Counted from the stretch's first letter, positions 10,101 through 17,799 are shown. The stretch: 22,072 bases of DNA from JBBQYA01 sp038209155 (GCA_038209155.1 JBBQYA010000045.1:1-22072), one strand, 5' to 3'. The notes: generated from the letters alone by a model not told the origin. Program-made: numbers and translations.

Positions 10101-11053
10101 GAAGAATTCCTGCCCTGAATTCTTTTTCCAACTCCTAAATCCGTAGTTATGAAGTAATATGAAGTATCTGAATAAGGATTTTTAGTTCTTTTAAATTGAT
10201 TGTTTTGGGTATTTATTTTCCATTGATCAGGTCCTCTACCGTAAAAAAGTATTTTATCACCTTGGTTTATCTTTCCATCTCCACCATCTACCATCATAAT
10301 GGCATTTTCTGCTAAATCATCGTAGATAAAATCAATATTTGGTTCTGGAAGCATACCGCCAGCATTACCATAAACTCTAAAATTTGCTGAATTTATATTA
10401 TCTACATCTATTCCTAAAGATTTTAAAAAGTCGTAGGATAATTGATAAATACCATTTTCGGTTAAACCTATTTTAACCCATTTTCCTGTAGATAAAACAG
10501 AATTTGAAGCGTACGTTCTAATTCCGGCTTTTCTATTTGAATTCGGTTTTGAAATAATTTCTAAATCAAAAGATTCTAATTTCTCAAAACCTCCACTATT
10601 CGTCTTTCTAATAGGAACTAATTTTAAATAAAAAAAAGATTCCTTTTTTTCAAAATCAATTCCTCCATCTACGACTAAAGTATTTTTGATCAATGAATCT
10701 GATTGTAATGCTTCATTTGAATTGAGTATTGGACTATATATTTCGTTTGAAATTTTATAATCGGCATCTCCTGCTACGAACTTTTGTGAAAAATAATATT
10801 CTGGAGTAAAAGGTCTGTTAGAAGAGTAGGATAATTCTTTTGAATATGGATAGCTAAGATTTTTTCCACTAATTAAATCCAATCTTTGTTGGTTTTCCGA
10901 CCATTTAATTGAAATTTTCAGTACTTTATTTTGTGCTAAAGCAGTAAAAGAAAAAAATATCGAACTTAGGATGCACAAAAGCGTACAACGACTAAATATT
11001 TTAAATTTGCCAATTAGGCTAGCAATAAAAATATTATTAATAGGGTAATTCAT
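7148..11053 (-). CDS. porU: T9SS C-terminal signal peptidase / sortase PorU
   Basis: I start the gene at ATG 11053, giving 1301 residues. The frame is open to 11146, but that longer version would place about 60 residues before the signal-peptide core (CILSSIFFSFTALAQ) and overlap the divergent gene. The middle of the protein is a gingipain-like C25 cysteine peptidase domain. The catalytic pair is visible as His in NYIGHGGEVGW (about residue 809) and Cys in FTATCSFTRWDD (about 843). Their spacing of 34 is close to that of gingipains. The C-terminus carries a T9SS type A-like domain (YNYPNPF, then KWDGKDQFGDKLARGVY), which PorU proteins retain. PorU removes the C-terminal signal of cargo and attaches cargo to surface lipopolysaccharide. 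It heads the porU-porV-ispF operon. Confidence 0.93.
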   Translation of the reverse strand: MNYPINNIFIASLIGKFKIFSRCTLLCILSSIFFSFTALAQNKVLKISIKWSENQQRLDLISGKNLSYPYSKELSYSSNRPFTPEYYFSQKFVAGDADYKISNEIYSPILNSNEALQSDSLIKNTLVVDGGIDFEKKESFFYLKLVPIRKTNSGGFEKLESFDLEIISKPNSNRKAGIRTYASNSVLSTGKWVKIGLTENGIYQLSYDFLKSLGIDVDNINSANFRVYGNAGGMLPEPNIDFIYDDLAENAIMMVDGGDGKINQGDKILFYGRGPDQWKINTQNNQFKRTKNPYSDTSYYFITTDLGVGKRIQGRNSSTLTPNFTLTTFNDFQIHEVDKITAISKDVKSGRHWFGEDFEFQNEYSFDFNFPNLITSTPLYIESDLVGRSDLISLTTQIKLNNALIGNVNTFGTNFSIYDSPFGSMGKFQKSSLSSIDNNKITIAHNKVKSDFNVWIDFVSVNAERRLKMTNNQMMFRNKIAFVAGNIVNYIVEGPDKLEFWDVSDPVNVKKQLMSDDIINYDFTFITGSTHEFIAFNNKQYLSPINFGSVANQNLHNIGTTTMVIVAPTEFLPEAERLAQHRRNLNGFTVQIINQQQLFNEFSSGSRDAGALRNFMKMLYDRAGTDLSKLPRFLLLFGDGSFDNKNRIASPDANRVMTYQSYESLSRTNSYVSDDYFGFMDDNEGEMKEDRSSIGRLDIGIGRFCINSLEQARDQVDKIFEYESKEATGDWRNLIALAADNGDGNEHLKGAEVREDIIFEKNKIFNTDKFYMDAFAKQVTPGGDRYPTMTEAINQKINKGVLILNYIGHGGEVGWTAERVIGIADVNSWSANKKFPIIFTATCSFTRWDDPDRVSAGELAFLNRNGAISMFTTTRIVFISENNTLNNNFYFSLFDPKFATRKPTMGELVAMSKNKSSITINDRNFTLLGDPSLEVPIPLNKIIASSINNKPISPTSDTLKALGKYTIKGIITDINGNKLNNYNGLIYPTIYDQVSKITTLNQEAASPKITFDLRKNVLYKGTASVINGDYSFTFIVPKDVSFKPGNGKLSFYAAENTNDAGGYYDSISIGGISALKDIVKDELGPDVKVFLDDKKFVSGGMVNNNPVLLVSLADSSGINTVGNSIGHDLTATISKDGGKERIINLNEFYAAKLDSYQQGEIKYPLTNLEAGNYTLKVKAWDVFNNSNETSTNFFVSDGTKLSLNRIYNYPNPFTTSTIFQFEHNKTGDQLDIMIKIFTVSGKLINTLSKKIVATGNRVDDIKWDGKDQFGDKLARGVYIYQLKVRSSDGSSADKYEKLVIL

Positions 11054-11174
11054 AAAATTTAAAAAATGTAAACGTGGTAACATTATCAAAATTGTTACGT
11101 TTTTAGGTAAATTTAAAAAAATAAACACATCTTTGATATTCAGCAATATATTTCAAAATAAAAAAATCTTTCAT

Positions 11175-12140
11175 ATGTTTAAAAAATTCCTTTCTATTCT
11201 ATTTGTTTTTATTTCTACATCTACCTTGCTGAAAGCACAAGATGCAGAATATTCTCAATTTTATGCCAATCCACTGTATTTAAATCCAGCTATGGCGGGA
11301 ACTACGCAATCGCCCCGTTTTATTTTAAATTACAGAAACCAATACCCAGGAGTAAATCAAGCTTTTGAACAATTTTCGGCTTCTTTTGATCAGGATGTTC
11401 CAAAATTGAACGGAGGAATTGGAGTTTTAATAAATAGTGATAATTTAGCAAATGGAGCTTATAGATCACTTTCTGTTGCAGGTTTGTATTCTTATTTATT
11501 AGAGGTTAATGATAAAGTAACAATTAAAGCTGGATTGAAAGCTGGATTTACTCAAAAAACATTAGATTTTCAGGATTTAACATTCAGAATAGACGATTTT
11601 GGTAATCCTCTTCCTTCGCAAGAACCGCAGCAAGGATTAGCTTCCAAAAGCTTCGGAGATTTTGGTGCAGGATTTTTAATATTTTCAGAATATTTATATG
11701 CAGGAGTTGCAGGTGACCACCTTACACAGCCAGATCAATCATTAACAGGTGTTAGAAATAGTCAACTTCCATTGAAAATCACTGCTCATGGTGGTGCATC
11801 TATTCCTATCAATGACGGCTCATTTTATATTTCCCCAAACGTATTATATCAACAACAAGCAAATTTCAATCAATTAAATGCAGGTCTGTATTTTAGTAAA
11901 GGTCCAATCGTACTAGGTGGCTGGTACCGATACGCATTTGAAAACGGTGATGCACTTATTGCAATGGCTGGAGTTAAAGTTGGTAGTTTTAAAGTAGGAT
12001 ATTCTTACGATTATACCACATCAGCATTCCAAGGAGCTGATGCAAATGCTCATGAAGTTTCCCTTACTTTTGGCTTAACAAAATCCGAAAAAGGAAATCC
12101 AAAAGCACAATATCGAATTCTTAATTGCCCATCATTTTAA
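11175..12140 (+). CDS. PorP/SprF-family T9SS outer-membrane protein
   Basis: The best start is ATG 11175, giving 321 residues that begin directly with a signal peptide (MFKKFLSILFVFISTSTLLK, cleavage near KAQ). An earlier in-frame ATG at 11133 only adds 14 residues before it. The mature start is diagnostic of the PorP/SprF family: YSQFYANPLYLNPAMAG followed by LNYRNQYP. The rest is a beta-barrel with GGIGVLINSDNLANGAYRS and GGWYRYAFENGDALIAMAGV. Family members partner with T9SS cargo or anchor the PorK/N ring. Here it stands 64 nt upstream of gldJ, so co-transcription is likely. Paralogues are numerous in this phylum, so I do not assign porP versus sprF. Confidence 0.88.
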   Translation: MFKKFLSILFVFISTSTLLKAQDAEYSQFYANPLYLNPAMAGTTQSPRFILNYRNQYPGVNQAFEQFSASFDQDVPKLNGGIGVLINSDNLANGAYRSLSVAGLYSYLLEVNDKVTIKAGLKAGFTQKTLDFQDLTFRIDDFGNPLPSQEPQQGLASKSFGDFGAGFLIFSEYLYAGVAGDHLTQPDQSLTGVRNSQLPLKITAHGGASIPINDGSFYISPNVLYQQQANFNQLNAGLYFSKGPIVLGGWYRYAFENGDALIAMAGVKVGSFKVGYSYDYTTSAFQGADANAHEVSLTFGLTKSEKGNPKAQYRILNCPSF

Positions 12141-12204
12141 TAAACCATAATATTCAATATATTTACGCGTTCCACAAAAAAAAATAAACAGCTAATAGAT
12201 TATA

Positions 12205-13635
12205 ATGAAAAGAGGATTTAATTTATCACTGATAATAGCGGCAAGTACAGCCATGCTATTTTCAGCGTGTTCCAAAAAAGAACAATCAAGTAAAACTGGT
12301 TGGAATTATAACGACAAAACTAACGGAGGTTTTCAAGTTTTCACCAATGCAGAGCAGGCTACTGGTCCAGGATTGGTATTGATTGAAGGCGGTACTTTTG
12401 TAATGGGTTCTACCGAGCAGGATTTAAGTTATGATTTCGATAATATGGAAAGAAGGGTAACTGTTGCCTCTTTTTATTTAGATGAAACCGAAGTTGCCAA
12501 TGTAGATTGGTTAGAATATATGTATTGGGTAGGAAGAGTATATGGAGCAGATTTTCCAGAAGTAGTAAAAAAAGCTTTACCAGATACTTTAGTTTGGAGA
12601 AATCCACTTTCTTATAATGAACCTTATGTTCAGAATTATTTGAGATATCCAGCTTACCAAAATTATCCAGTAGTCGGAGTTTCTCATACACAAGCATCTG
12701 AGTATGCAGCATGGAGAACTGACCGTGTGAACGAAAATATTTTGATAGAAAAAGGTATTTTAAAGAAAAATCCAAACCAAGTGGGTGAAGATAACTTTAA
12801 TACTGACGCTTATTATGTTGGACAATATGAAGGTTTAGTTAAGAAAAATCTTAAAAACCTAGATCCAACTGCAGCAGAAAAAACAAGACCAGTTAGAAAA
12901 ACAGATGGTATTTTATTACCTGAATATCGTTTGCCAACAGAGGCTGAATGGGAATATGCGGCATTAGCATTACGAGGAAATACAGAACAAGAAAATGTAA
13001 ACAATAAGAAATTATATCCTTGGAATGGTTTATCTGTTCGTGATCCAAATAAAAAGACTCAAGGTCTAATTTTAGCCAACTTTAAAAGAGGAAGAGGAGA
13101 TAATATGGGAGTTGCAGGATTCTTAAATGATAATGCAGATATTACTGCACCAGTTGATTCTTATTTACCAAATGATTTTGGATTATTCAATATGGCAGGT
13201 AATGTGAGTGAGTGGGTATTAGATGTTTACAGACCATTATCTTACGAAGACGTTGCGGATTTTAACCCATATAGAGGAAACGTTTACGAAAAATTACTTT
13301 TGGATGCTGATGGAAATGTAGCAGAAAAAGATAGTTTAGGAAGACTAAAAAGAGTAACCGATACGATCAACTATGCGAATCCAGACAAAAGAGGTGAATT
13401 GGACGATGCAAGTAATTATGAATATGGAATCACAACCTTAATAAATGATAAAGCAAGAGTTTACAAAGGCGGTTCTTGGAACGATAGAGCATATTTTTTA
13501 ACTCCAGGAGCAAGAAGATTTTTGGATGAAGCAAAATCATCTGCCGAAATTGGATTTAGATGTGCAATGATCAGAATGGGTTCTCCAGATGGTATCAAAG
13601 CAGGAAAAGGAAAGAATAATGCAAAAGTTAGGTAA
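12205..13635 (+). CDS. gldJ: Gliding motility lipoprotein GldJ (FGE-sulfatase fold)
   Basis: The 476-residue protein has a lipoprotein signal peptide with lipobox LFSAC, so lipidation is expected at C22. A formylglycine-generating-enzyme-like domain fills the rest: ATGPGLVLIEGGTFVMGS, LDETEVANVDW, YPVVGVSHTQA, EYRLPTEAEWEYAA, NDFGLFNMAGNVSEWVLDVY and RVYKGGSWNDRAYF. From memory these blocks match GldJ of Flavobacterium johnsoniae more closely than GldK. The protein is roughly 80-90 residues shorter than that GldJ, mainly in the region between the GNVSEW block and the C-terminal KGGSW block. GldJ is needed for gliding and for stability of other Gld proteins, including GldK. The gene is followed by a strong terminator, and the neighbouring porU/porV pair is a known gldJ neighbourhood. 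Confidence 0.88.
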   Translation: MKRGFNLSLIIAASTAMLFSACSKKEQSSKTGWNYNDKTNGGFQVFTNAEQATGPGLVLIEGGTFVMGSTEQDLSYDFDNMERRVTVASFYLDETEVANVDWLEYMYWVGRVYGADFPEVVKKALPDTLVWRNPLSYNEPYVQNYLRYPAYQNYPVVGVSHTQASEYAAWRTDRVNENILIEKGILKKNPNQVGEDNFNTDAYYVGQYEGLVKKNLKNLDPTAAEKTRPVRKTDGILLPEYRLPTEAEWEYAALALRGNTEQENVNNKKLYPWNGLSVRDPNKKTQGLILANFKRGRGDNMGVAGFLNDNADITAPVDSYLPNDFGLFNMAGNVSEWVLDVYRPLSYEDVADFNPYRGNVYEKLLLDADGNVAEKDSLGRLKRVTDTINYANPDKRGELDDASNYEYGITTLINDKARVYKGGSWNDRAYFLTPGARRFLDEAKSSAEIGFRCAMIRMGSPDGIKAGKGKNNAKVR

Positions 13636-13653
13636 GTAAAAGTCTAATTTTGT

Positions 13654-13686
13654 AAAAAAGTCCATCTACATCAGATGGACTTTTTT
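13654..13686 (+). terminator. Intrinsic terminator after gldJ
   Basis: GTCCATCT at 13660-13667 pairs with AGATGGAC at 13673-13680 around a 5-nt loop. The stem is extended by AAAAAA (13654-13659) and TTTTTT (13681-13686). It lies 18 nt past the gldJ stop and 28 nt before the murF ATG. This is a strong Rho-independent terminator that closes the porP-like/gldJ unit. Confidence 0.9.
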
Positions 13687-13714
13687 ATTTTTCACCTTTT
13701 TTATAAAAGTATTT

Positions 13715-15025
13715 ATGGAAATAAAAAACCTATATCAATTATATTTAAAATATCCTCTTATTAGCACAGATTCTAGATCTGCTGCTTCTGAAGGTCTGTA
13801 TTTTGCATTGAAAGGAGAAAATTTTAATGGAAATAATTTTGCTTTTTCAGCCTTAGAAAATGGAGCAAAAAAGGTAATCGTAGATGAAATTATAAAAGAT
13901 GCTGATGATCGATTTATTCTGGTTGATAATGTTTTAGAAACTCTTCAAGAACTTGCAAAACATCATCGAGGTCAATTAAACATTCCAGTGATAGGTATTA
14001 CTGGCTCTAATGGTAAAACAACTTCTAAAGAACTACTTAATGCTGTTTTATCTAAAAAATTCAAAACTTTTGCTACCAAAGGAAATTTAAATAATCATAT
14101 AGGAGTTCCTTTGAGCATATTATCCATTTCTTCTGCTGTTGAAATAGCTATTGTAGAAATGGGGGCAAATCATCAAAAAGAAATAGAATTTTTATGTAGC
14201 ATTTGTAAACCCAATTTTGGTTTTATTACCAATGTTGGAAAAGCACATTTAGAAGGATTTGGAGGGATAGCAGGTGTCAAGAAAGGTAAAAAAGAGCTTT
14301 ATGATTTCTTATTATCTGTGAATGGATTAACCTTTATTAAACAGCCAAACGAAGATTTGGCAAAAATGGCGTCTGAAATAACGAATAAAAAAACATACGG
14401 TGAAGACAATTCCAATGATTATATTGGATCTTGCGCATTAATAAATGGCTTGTTAAAAGTAAATTGGAAAATAAAAGAAACGAATTCAACAGAAACTTTT
14501 GAAATACAAAGTAATTTAACAGGCCTTTATAATTTTGACAATATAATGGCGGCAATCGCAATTGGAACTTATTTTAAACTTTTGCCAGAAGAAATTAAGG
14601 CTGGAATAGAAAACTATTTTCCAGAAAATAATCGTTCGCAGAAAACTATGTCGGGAGATCGAGTACTAATAAAAGATTATTACAATGCCAACCCAAGTAG
14701 TATGTTAGCGGCACTCGAAAATTTAAATTCAATGAAGAATCATGAAAAAATTGCAGTATTAGGCGATATGTTTGAGCTTGGAATAGAGAGTTTTTCAGAA
14801 CATTTATCAATTATACAAATGGCTCAGAAATTAAATTTAAGTCAATTGATTTTTATTGGAGATCGATTTTTTGAACATAGAAATCTAAAGAATTCTTCAA
14901 CGCATTTCTATCAGAAAACCTCCGATCTAAAAGATAAAATCCAAACGATTATTCCTAAAAAAGCTCTAATTCTGATAAAAGGATCAAGGGGAATTAAATT
15001 GGAAAATTTAGCTGATCTACTTTGA
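13715..15025 (+). CDS. murF: UDP-N-acetylmuramoyl-tripeptide--D-alanyl-D-alanine ligase
   Basis: The 436-residue protein has the Mur ligase three-domain order. An N-terminal UDP-substrate domain carries STDSRSAASEGLYFAL. The central ATPase has the P-loop GITGSNGKTT (94-103) and the conserved VEMGANHQKEIEFL and TNVGKAHLEGFG. A C-terminal domain has DYYNANPSSMLAAL and AVLGDMFELG. The NANPSS and GDM(F)ELG signatures separate MurF from MurC/D/E. It adds D-Ala-D-Ala to the muramyl tripeptide in the cytoplasm, completing the pentapeptide precursor. The end of the gene overlaps the end of the opposite-strand gldH by 9 bp. Confidence 0.95.
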   Translation: MEIKNLYQLYLKYPLISTDSRSAASEGLYFALKGENFNGNNFAFSALENGAKKVIVDEIIKDADDRFILVDNVLETLQELAKHHRGQLNIPVIGITGSNGKTTSKELLNAVLSKKFKTFATKGNLNNHIGVPLSILSISSAVEIAIVEMGANHQKEIEFLCSICKPNFGFITNVGKAHLEGFGGIAGVKKGKKELYDFLLSVNGLTFIKQPNEDLAKMASEITNKKTYGEDNSNDYIGSCALINGLLKVNWKIKETNSTETFEIQSNLTGLYNFDNIMAAIAIGTYFKLLPEEIKAGIENYFPENNRSQKTMSGDRVLIKDYYNANPSSMLAALENLNSMKNHEKIAVLGDMFELGIESFSEHLSIIQMAQKLNLSQLIFIGDRFFEHRNLKNSSTHFYQKTSDLKDKIQTIIPKKALILIKGSRGIKLENLADLL

Positions 15026-15490
15026 TTTTTCTATTCTGATGCCAATATCTTCCACATTCAATAGTGGATTGTCTCTCATTTCTTGAGTAAGAATAAATTC
15101 ATATCTACCAGCTTTATTAATTTTTAGGTCTTTTTTTACAGGAATTTGATAACTAAAAAGATTTCCAATTCCTTGTCCTAGCCATTTTCCGTCCTCTTCT
15201 GCTAATCTAAATTCTAATAATTGTTTTCCCTTGATTGCATTGGGGCCTTTGCTTTCTAGCTGGAGAAATAAATTACTATATCTGTAATTTCCATTGTGCC
15301 TAATGTTTATAAACACTGTATAGAAAGCCGTCGTGTCTTTTATGTCAATATAAAAAATTTTCGCATCATCATACTTCCACTTTTTTGATTCTATTGTCTG
15401 ATTTTCTTCAAAAAATCTGTTTGGTTCACACCCAGAAAGCAGAAATATGGATAAAATAAAAAAGAATGAAAAAATAAAATTCCGAATCAG
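15017..15490 (-). CDS. gldH: Gliding motility lipoprotein GldH, non-canonical start codon
   Basis: The full frame encodes 157 residues. The start is CTG at 15490, overlapping the TGA of the upstream ricT-like gene as CTGA; the next codon, ATT, is the only other candidate. An in-frame TAA lies 21 nt upstream of the CTG, and no ATG, GTG or TTG occurs before a GTG far inside the domain (15316). Reading from the CTG gives a perfect lipoprotein signal peptide (IRNFIFSFFFILSIFLLSGC, Cys at residue 21). The mature part has features of GldH: WKYDDAKIFYIDIKD, NIRHNGNYRYSNLFL and GQGIGNLFSYQIPV. In Flavobacterium johnsoniae GldH is essential for gliding. It is the third gene of the holB-ricT-gldH operon and overlaps murF by 9 bp at its 3' end. 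Confidence 0.82.
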   Translation of the reverse strand: MIRNFIFSFFFILSIFLLSGCEPNRFFEENQTIESKKWKYDDAKIFYIDIKDTTAFYTVFINIRHNGNYRYSNLFLQLESKGPNAIKGKQLLEFRLAEEDGKWLGQGIGNLFSYQIPVKKDLKINKAGRYEFILTQEMRDNPLLNVEDIGIRIEKSK

Positions 15491-16632
15491 TTTGGTTTGT
15501 TTTTGTTTTTAGGTTTTTGTTTAAATTTCTTCTTTTTGTTTTTATCGTCCATTCGAGTTAAACTATCTTGACCAACTACATTTTCATAGTCTAAAGCTTT
15601 TTTCACAGGATTCACTTTTACTTGATTGTCTTCTAAGTCAGGTATTTTACTTCCTGATTTATTTAAAGCAATCAACTCTTTCACTCTGTCCACAGGTAAT
15701 GCGACCCAATTACTATCACTTGCATAACTAAACCACATTAATTTTTTGAAAATATCAGTTTTTTGTAAAAATGCTCTTCCTTTTTCAGTATCCAATTCTT
15801 TTGCTTCCTCAGGAATATCTTTCAAAGCATCCAAATAGGTGTCTAACTCATAATTTAAGCAACATTTCAGCTTTCCACATTGTCCAGCCAATTTCTGAGT
15901 GTTTAAAGCCAAATTTTGATACCTAGCGGCAGAAGTTGCCACTGTTTTAAAATCTGTAAGCCAAGTAGAGCAACACAATTCCCGACCGCAAGATCCGATT
16001 CCACCCAATCTGCTTGCCTCTTGCCGCATTCCTATTTGCCGCATTTCTATTCTTACTTTAAATTCTTCTGCAAGTTTTTTAATGAGTTCTCTAAAATCTA
16101 CTCTACCCTCTGCTGAATAATAAAAGGTAGCTTTTGATTTATCTCCTTGATAGTCAACATCACTCAACTTCATGTTGAGCCCCATATTGGTAGTAATGGT
16201 TCTAGCTCTGAACATGGTATCTTTTTCCATGCTTTTCACCGAAGTCCATTTTTCTACGTCAAAGGCTGAAGCTTTTCTGTAAATTTTTAGGATTTCTGAT
16301 GAAGTATCATTTACATTTTTTTTCCGCATTTGCATCCTTACCAGTTCTCCAGTAAGGGAAACATGACCAATATCATATCCTCCCGTTCCCGTTTCAACAG
16401 CAACGAGCTCTCCTGGTTCGATGTATATATTTTCTGAGTTTTTGAAAAATTCTTTTCGCGCTCCTTTGAATCTTACTTCTACAATATCAAAAGCCTTATA
16501 CATAGCTGGTGAGTCCATATCAGACAACCAATCATAAACATCTAATTTGCTACATCCATCTGTAAGGCAAGAGCCATTACTTTTGCAACCCGCTGGAGTA
16601 CAACCTCCGCTTGAGCATGATCCACATCCCAT
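15487..16632 (-). CDS. ricT: PSP1-domain protein, RicT/YaaT family, Cys-rich N-terminus
   Basis: The 381-residue protein contains the PSP1 C-terminal domain known from Bacillus RicT (YaaT), a subunit of an Fe-S complex that helps RNase Y. Core family signatures are seen: DIVEVRFKGARKEFF, RVDFRELIKKLAEEF, RIEMRQIGMRQEASRLGGIG, CGRELCCSTWL and AGQCGKLKCCLNYE. The last two are cysteine-rich and fit cluster binding. A leading segment (1-28) adds six cysteines, at positions 3, 6, 11, 16, 22 and 27, in a Gly/Ser-rich context. The tail (about 360-381) is a run of Lys and Asn. The gene starts 2 nt after holB and overlaps gldH by 4 nt, so the three are surely co-transcribed. RNA-processing function here is inferred from the family. 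Confidence 0.85.
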   Translation of the reverse strand: MGCGSCSSGGCTPAGCKSNGSCLTDGCSKLDVYDWLSDMDSPAMYKAFDIVEVRFKGARKEFFKNSENIYIEPGELVAVETGTGGYDIGHVSLTGELVRMQMRKKNVNDTSSEILKIYRKASAFDVEKWTSVKSMEKDTMFRARTITTNMGLNMKLSDVDYQGDKSKATFYYSAEGRVDFRELIKKLAEEFKVRIEMRQIGMRQEASRLGGIGSCGRELCCSTWLTDFKTVATSAARYQNLALNTQKLAGQCGKLKCCLNYELDTYLDALKDIPEEAKELDTEKGRAFLQKTDIFKKLMWFSYASDSNWVALPVDRVKELIALNKSGSKIPDLEDNQVKVNPVKKALDYENVVGQDSLTRMDDKNKKKKFKQKPKNKNKPN

Positions 16633-16634
16633 TT

Positions 16635-17780
16635 TTATTCTGTTAGTAATATAGTGTATTCATTGTTTTTTTCCACTTTTAGCAGGTAAGCTAATCTCAA
16701 AGATACAGCTAAAAATAAAATTTTCGCGTTTGCATTCCTTTCTATATGATAATGAGCTTCATCTAACTCTTTTCTCATTTTTCCTGTATTTTGAAGGTGA
16801 ATATAATTAGAAAATTTTCTAAAAAATTCTATGTTGGGCGTATTCTGACTCTTCTCCAATGCTGATTTATAGGGAAATGATAGTGTCTCTTCTATCATTG
16901 TAAGAGAACATCTGATAAAACCTTTGTTCACCTCTCTTGAGTTTTTTGCCATTTTCTCACTCCAATCTATCATTTCAGGAATATTTTGTTTAAAACAGGT
17001 TCGCATCCAAGTCATAAATTCAGATTGAAACTTATTTTCTTTATTTGAAACTAAATTCATGGCTTCATTATAATTTCCATCAGAAAGCATTATTGTGTTA
17101 GAAATTTGATTTTCACCTAAATCAGTGTGTTCTGATAGATAATTTGTTAAATCTAAATCACTAATTTTCGGAATTTTTACCAATTGAGTTCTTGATAAAA
17201 TCGTTTTTAAAATTTTATCATGATTGGATGCAACAAAAATTAATAATGTTTTTTCTGGAGGTTCTTCTATTAGTTTTAATAAGGTATTTCCGACATCCAT
17301 TAAATATTCTGGAAGCCACATAATTAGAATTTTATATTCAGATTCAAAACTTTTTAAACTTAATTTAGATTGAATTTCTGAACATTCTTTTGCATTCAGA
17401 TTGGGTTGTTTATTCTCTCCTTCCCAATTCATCAACCATTTTTCTAAGGTAAGATAGGGATCGCTTAGAATTTCTTGCCTCCAAAAAGAGATGTAATTAT
17501 TAGAAAAATCTTTATTGTCTTTACTTACGAAGGGAAAACTAAAATGTAAATCAGGATGAATCAATTTCTGATATTTAACACAGGATCTGCAGGTGCCACA
17601 AGAATCGGTTTCAGTTCTTTGTTCGCAGCAAATATATTGAGCATAGGCAATAGCCAAAGCCAAACTGCCAGAACCTTCAGGGCTCAAAAACAACTGCGCA
17701 TGGCTTATTCTATTGGAATTGACAGTGTTTATCAGTTTTGTTTTTATTTCTTTCTGTCCAATTATTTCACTGAAACGCAT
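16635..17780 (-). CDS. holB: DNA polymerase III subunit delta'
   Basis: The 381-residue protein is the clamp-loader delta' subunit, which with delta and tau/gamma opens and loads the sliding clamp at the replication fork. It begins with the AAA+ opening FSEIIGQKEIKTKL. The nucleotide loop is degenerate (SPEGSGSLALA, 33-43, no Lys-Thr), as expected for this non-ATPase subunit. A zinc-finger cluster follows, with cysteines at 51/52, 61, 64 and 67. The sensor-1 region reads ILSRTQLVKIP, where many homologues have SRC. The C-terminal collar domain is less conserved. The ATG lies 12 nt after a good -7 promoter element, and the gene leads the holB-ricT-gldH operon. Confidence 0.9.
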   Translation of the reverse strand: MRFSEIIGQKEIKTKLINTVNSNRISHAQLFLSPEGSGSLALAIAYAQYICCEQRTETDSCGTCRSCVKYQKLIHPDLHFSFPFVSKDNKDFSNNYISFWRQEILSDPYLTLEKWLMNWEGENKQPNLNAKECSEIQSKLSLKSFESEYKILIMWLPEYLMDVGNTLLKLIEEPPEKTLLIFVASNHDKILKTILSRTQLVKIPKISDLDLTNYLSEHTDLGENQISNTIMLSDGNYNEAMNLVSNKENKFQSEFMTWMRTCFKQNIPEMIDWSEKMAKNSREVNKGFIRCSLTMIEETLSFPYKSALEKSQNTPNIEFFRKFSNYIHLQNTGKMRKELDEAHYHIERNANAKILFLAVSLRLAYLLKVEKNNEYTILLTE

Positions 17781-17791
17781 GTTGCAAGATG

Positions 17792-17799
17792 CAAAAATA
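17792..17799 (-). promoter_or_regulatory. Bacteroidota-type -7 promoter element of holB operon
   Basis: Minus-strand TATTTTTG is an exact TAnnTTTG match, 12 nt upstream of the holB ATG. The predicted start of transcription would leave a leader of only about 5-8 nt. The first repeat unit of the array begins about 30 bp further upstream (17829), so the -33 region directly abuts the repeats. Confidence 0.55.

Noticed and set aside
11054..11146. Longer N-terminus of PorU from the ATG at 11146
   Set aside because: It would put about 60 residues before the signal-peptide core and overlap the divergent gene's longer start; ATG 11053 gives a more normal signal peptide.
12410..12775. 121-codon minus-strand open frame inside gldJ
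   Set aside because: It is antisense to a well-conserved coding region, with low-complexity composition and no family match that I recognise.
12205..13635. Calling this gene gldK/porK
   Set aside because: The opening ATGPGLVLIEGG, the RTDRVNE and LPTEAEWEYAAL context, and the porU/porV and murF neighbourhood fit GldJ; no gldL, gldM or gldN follows.
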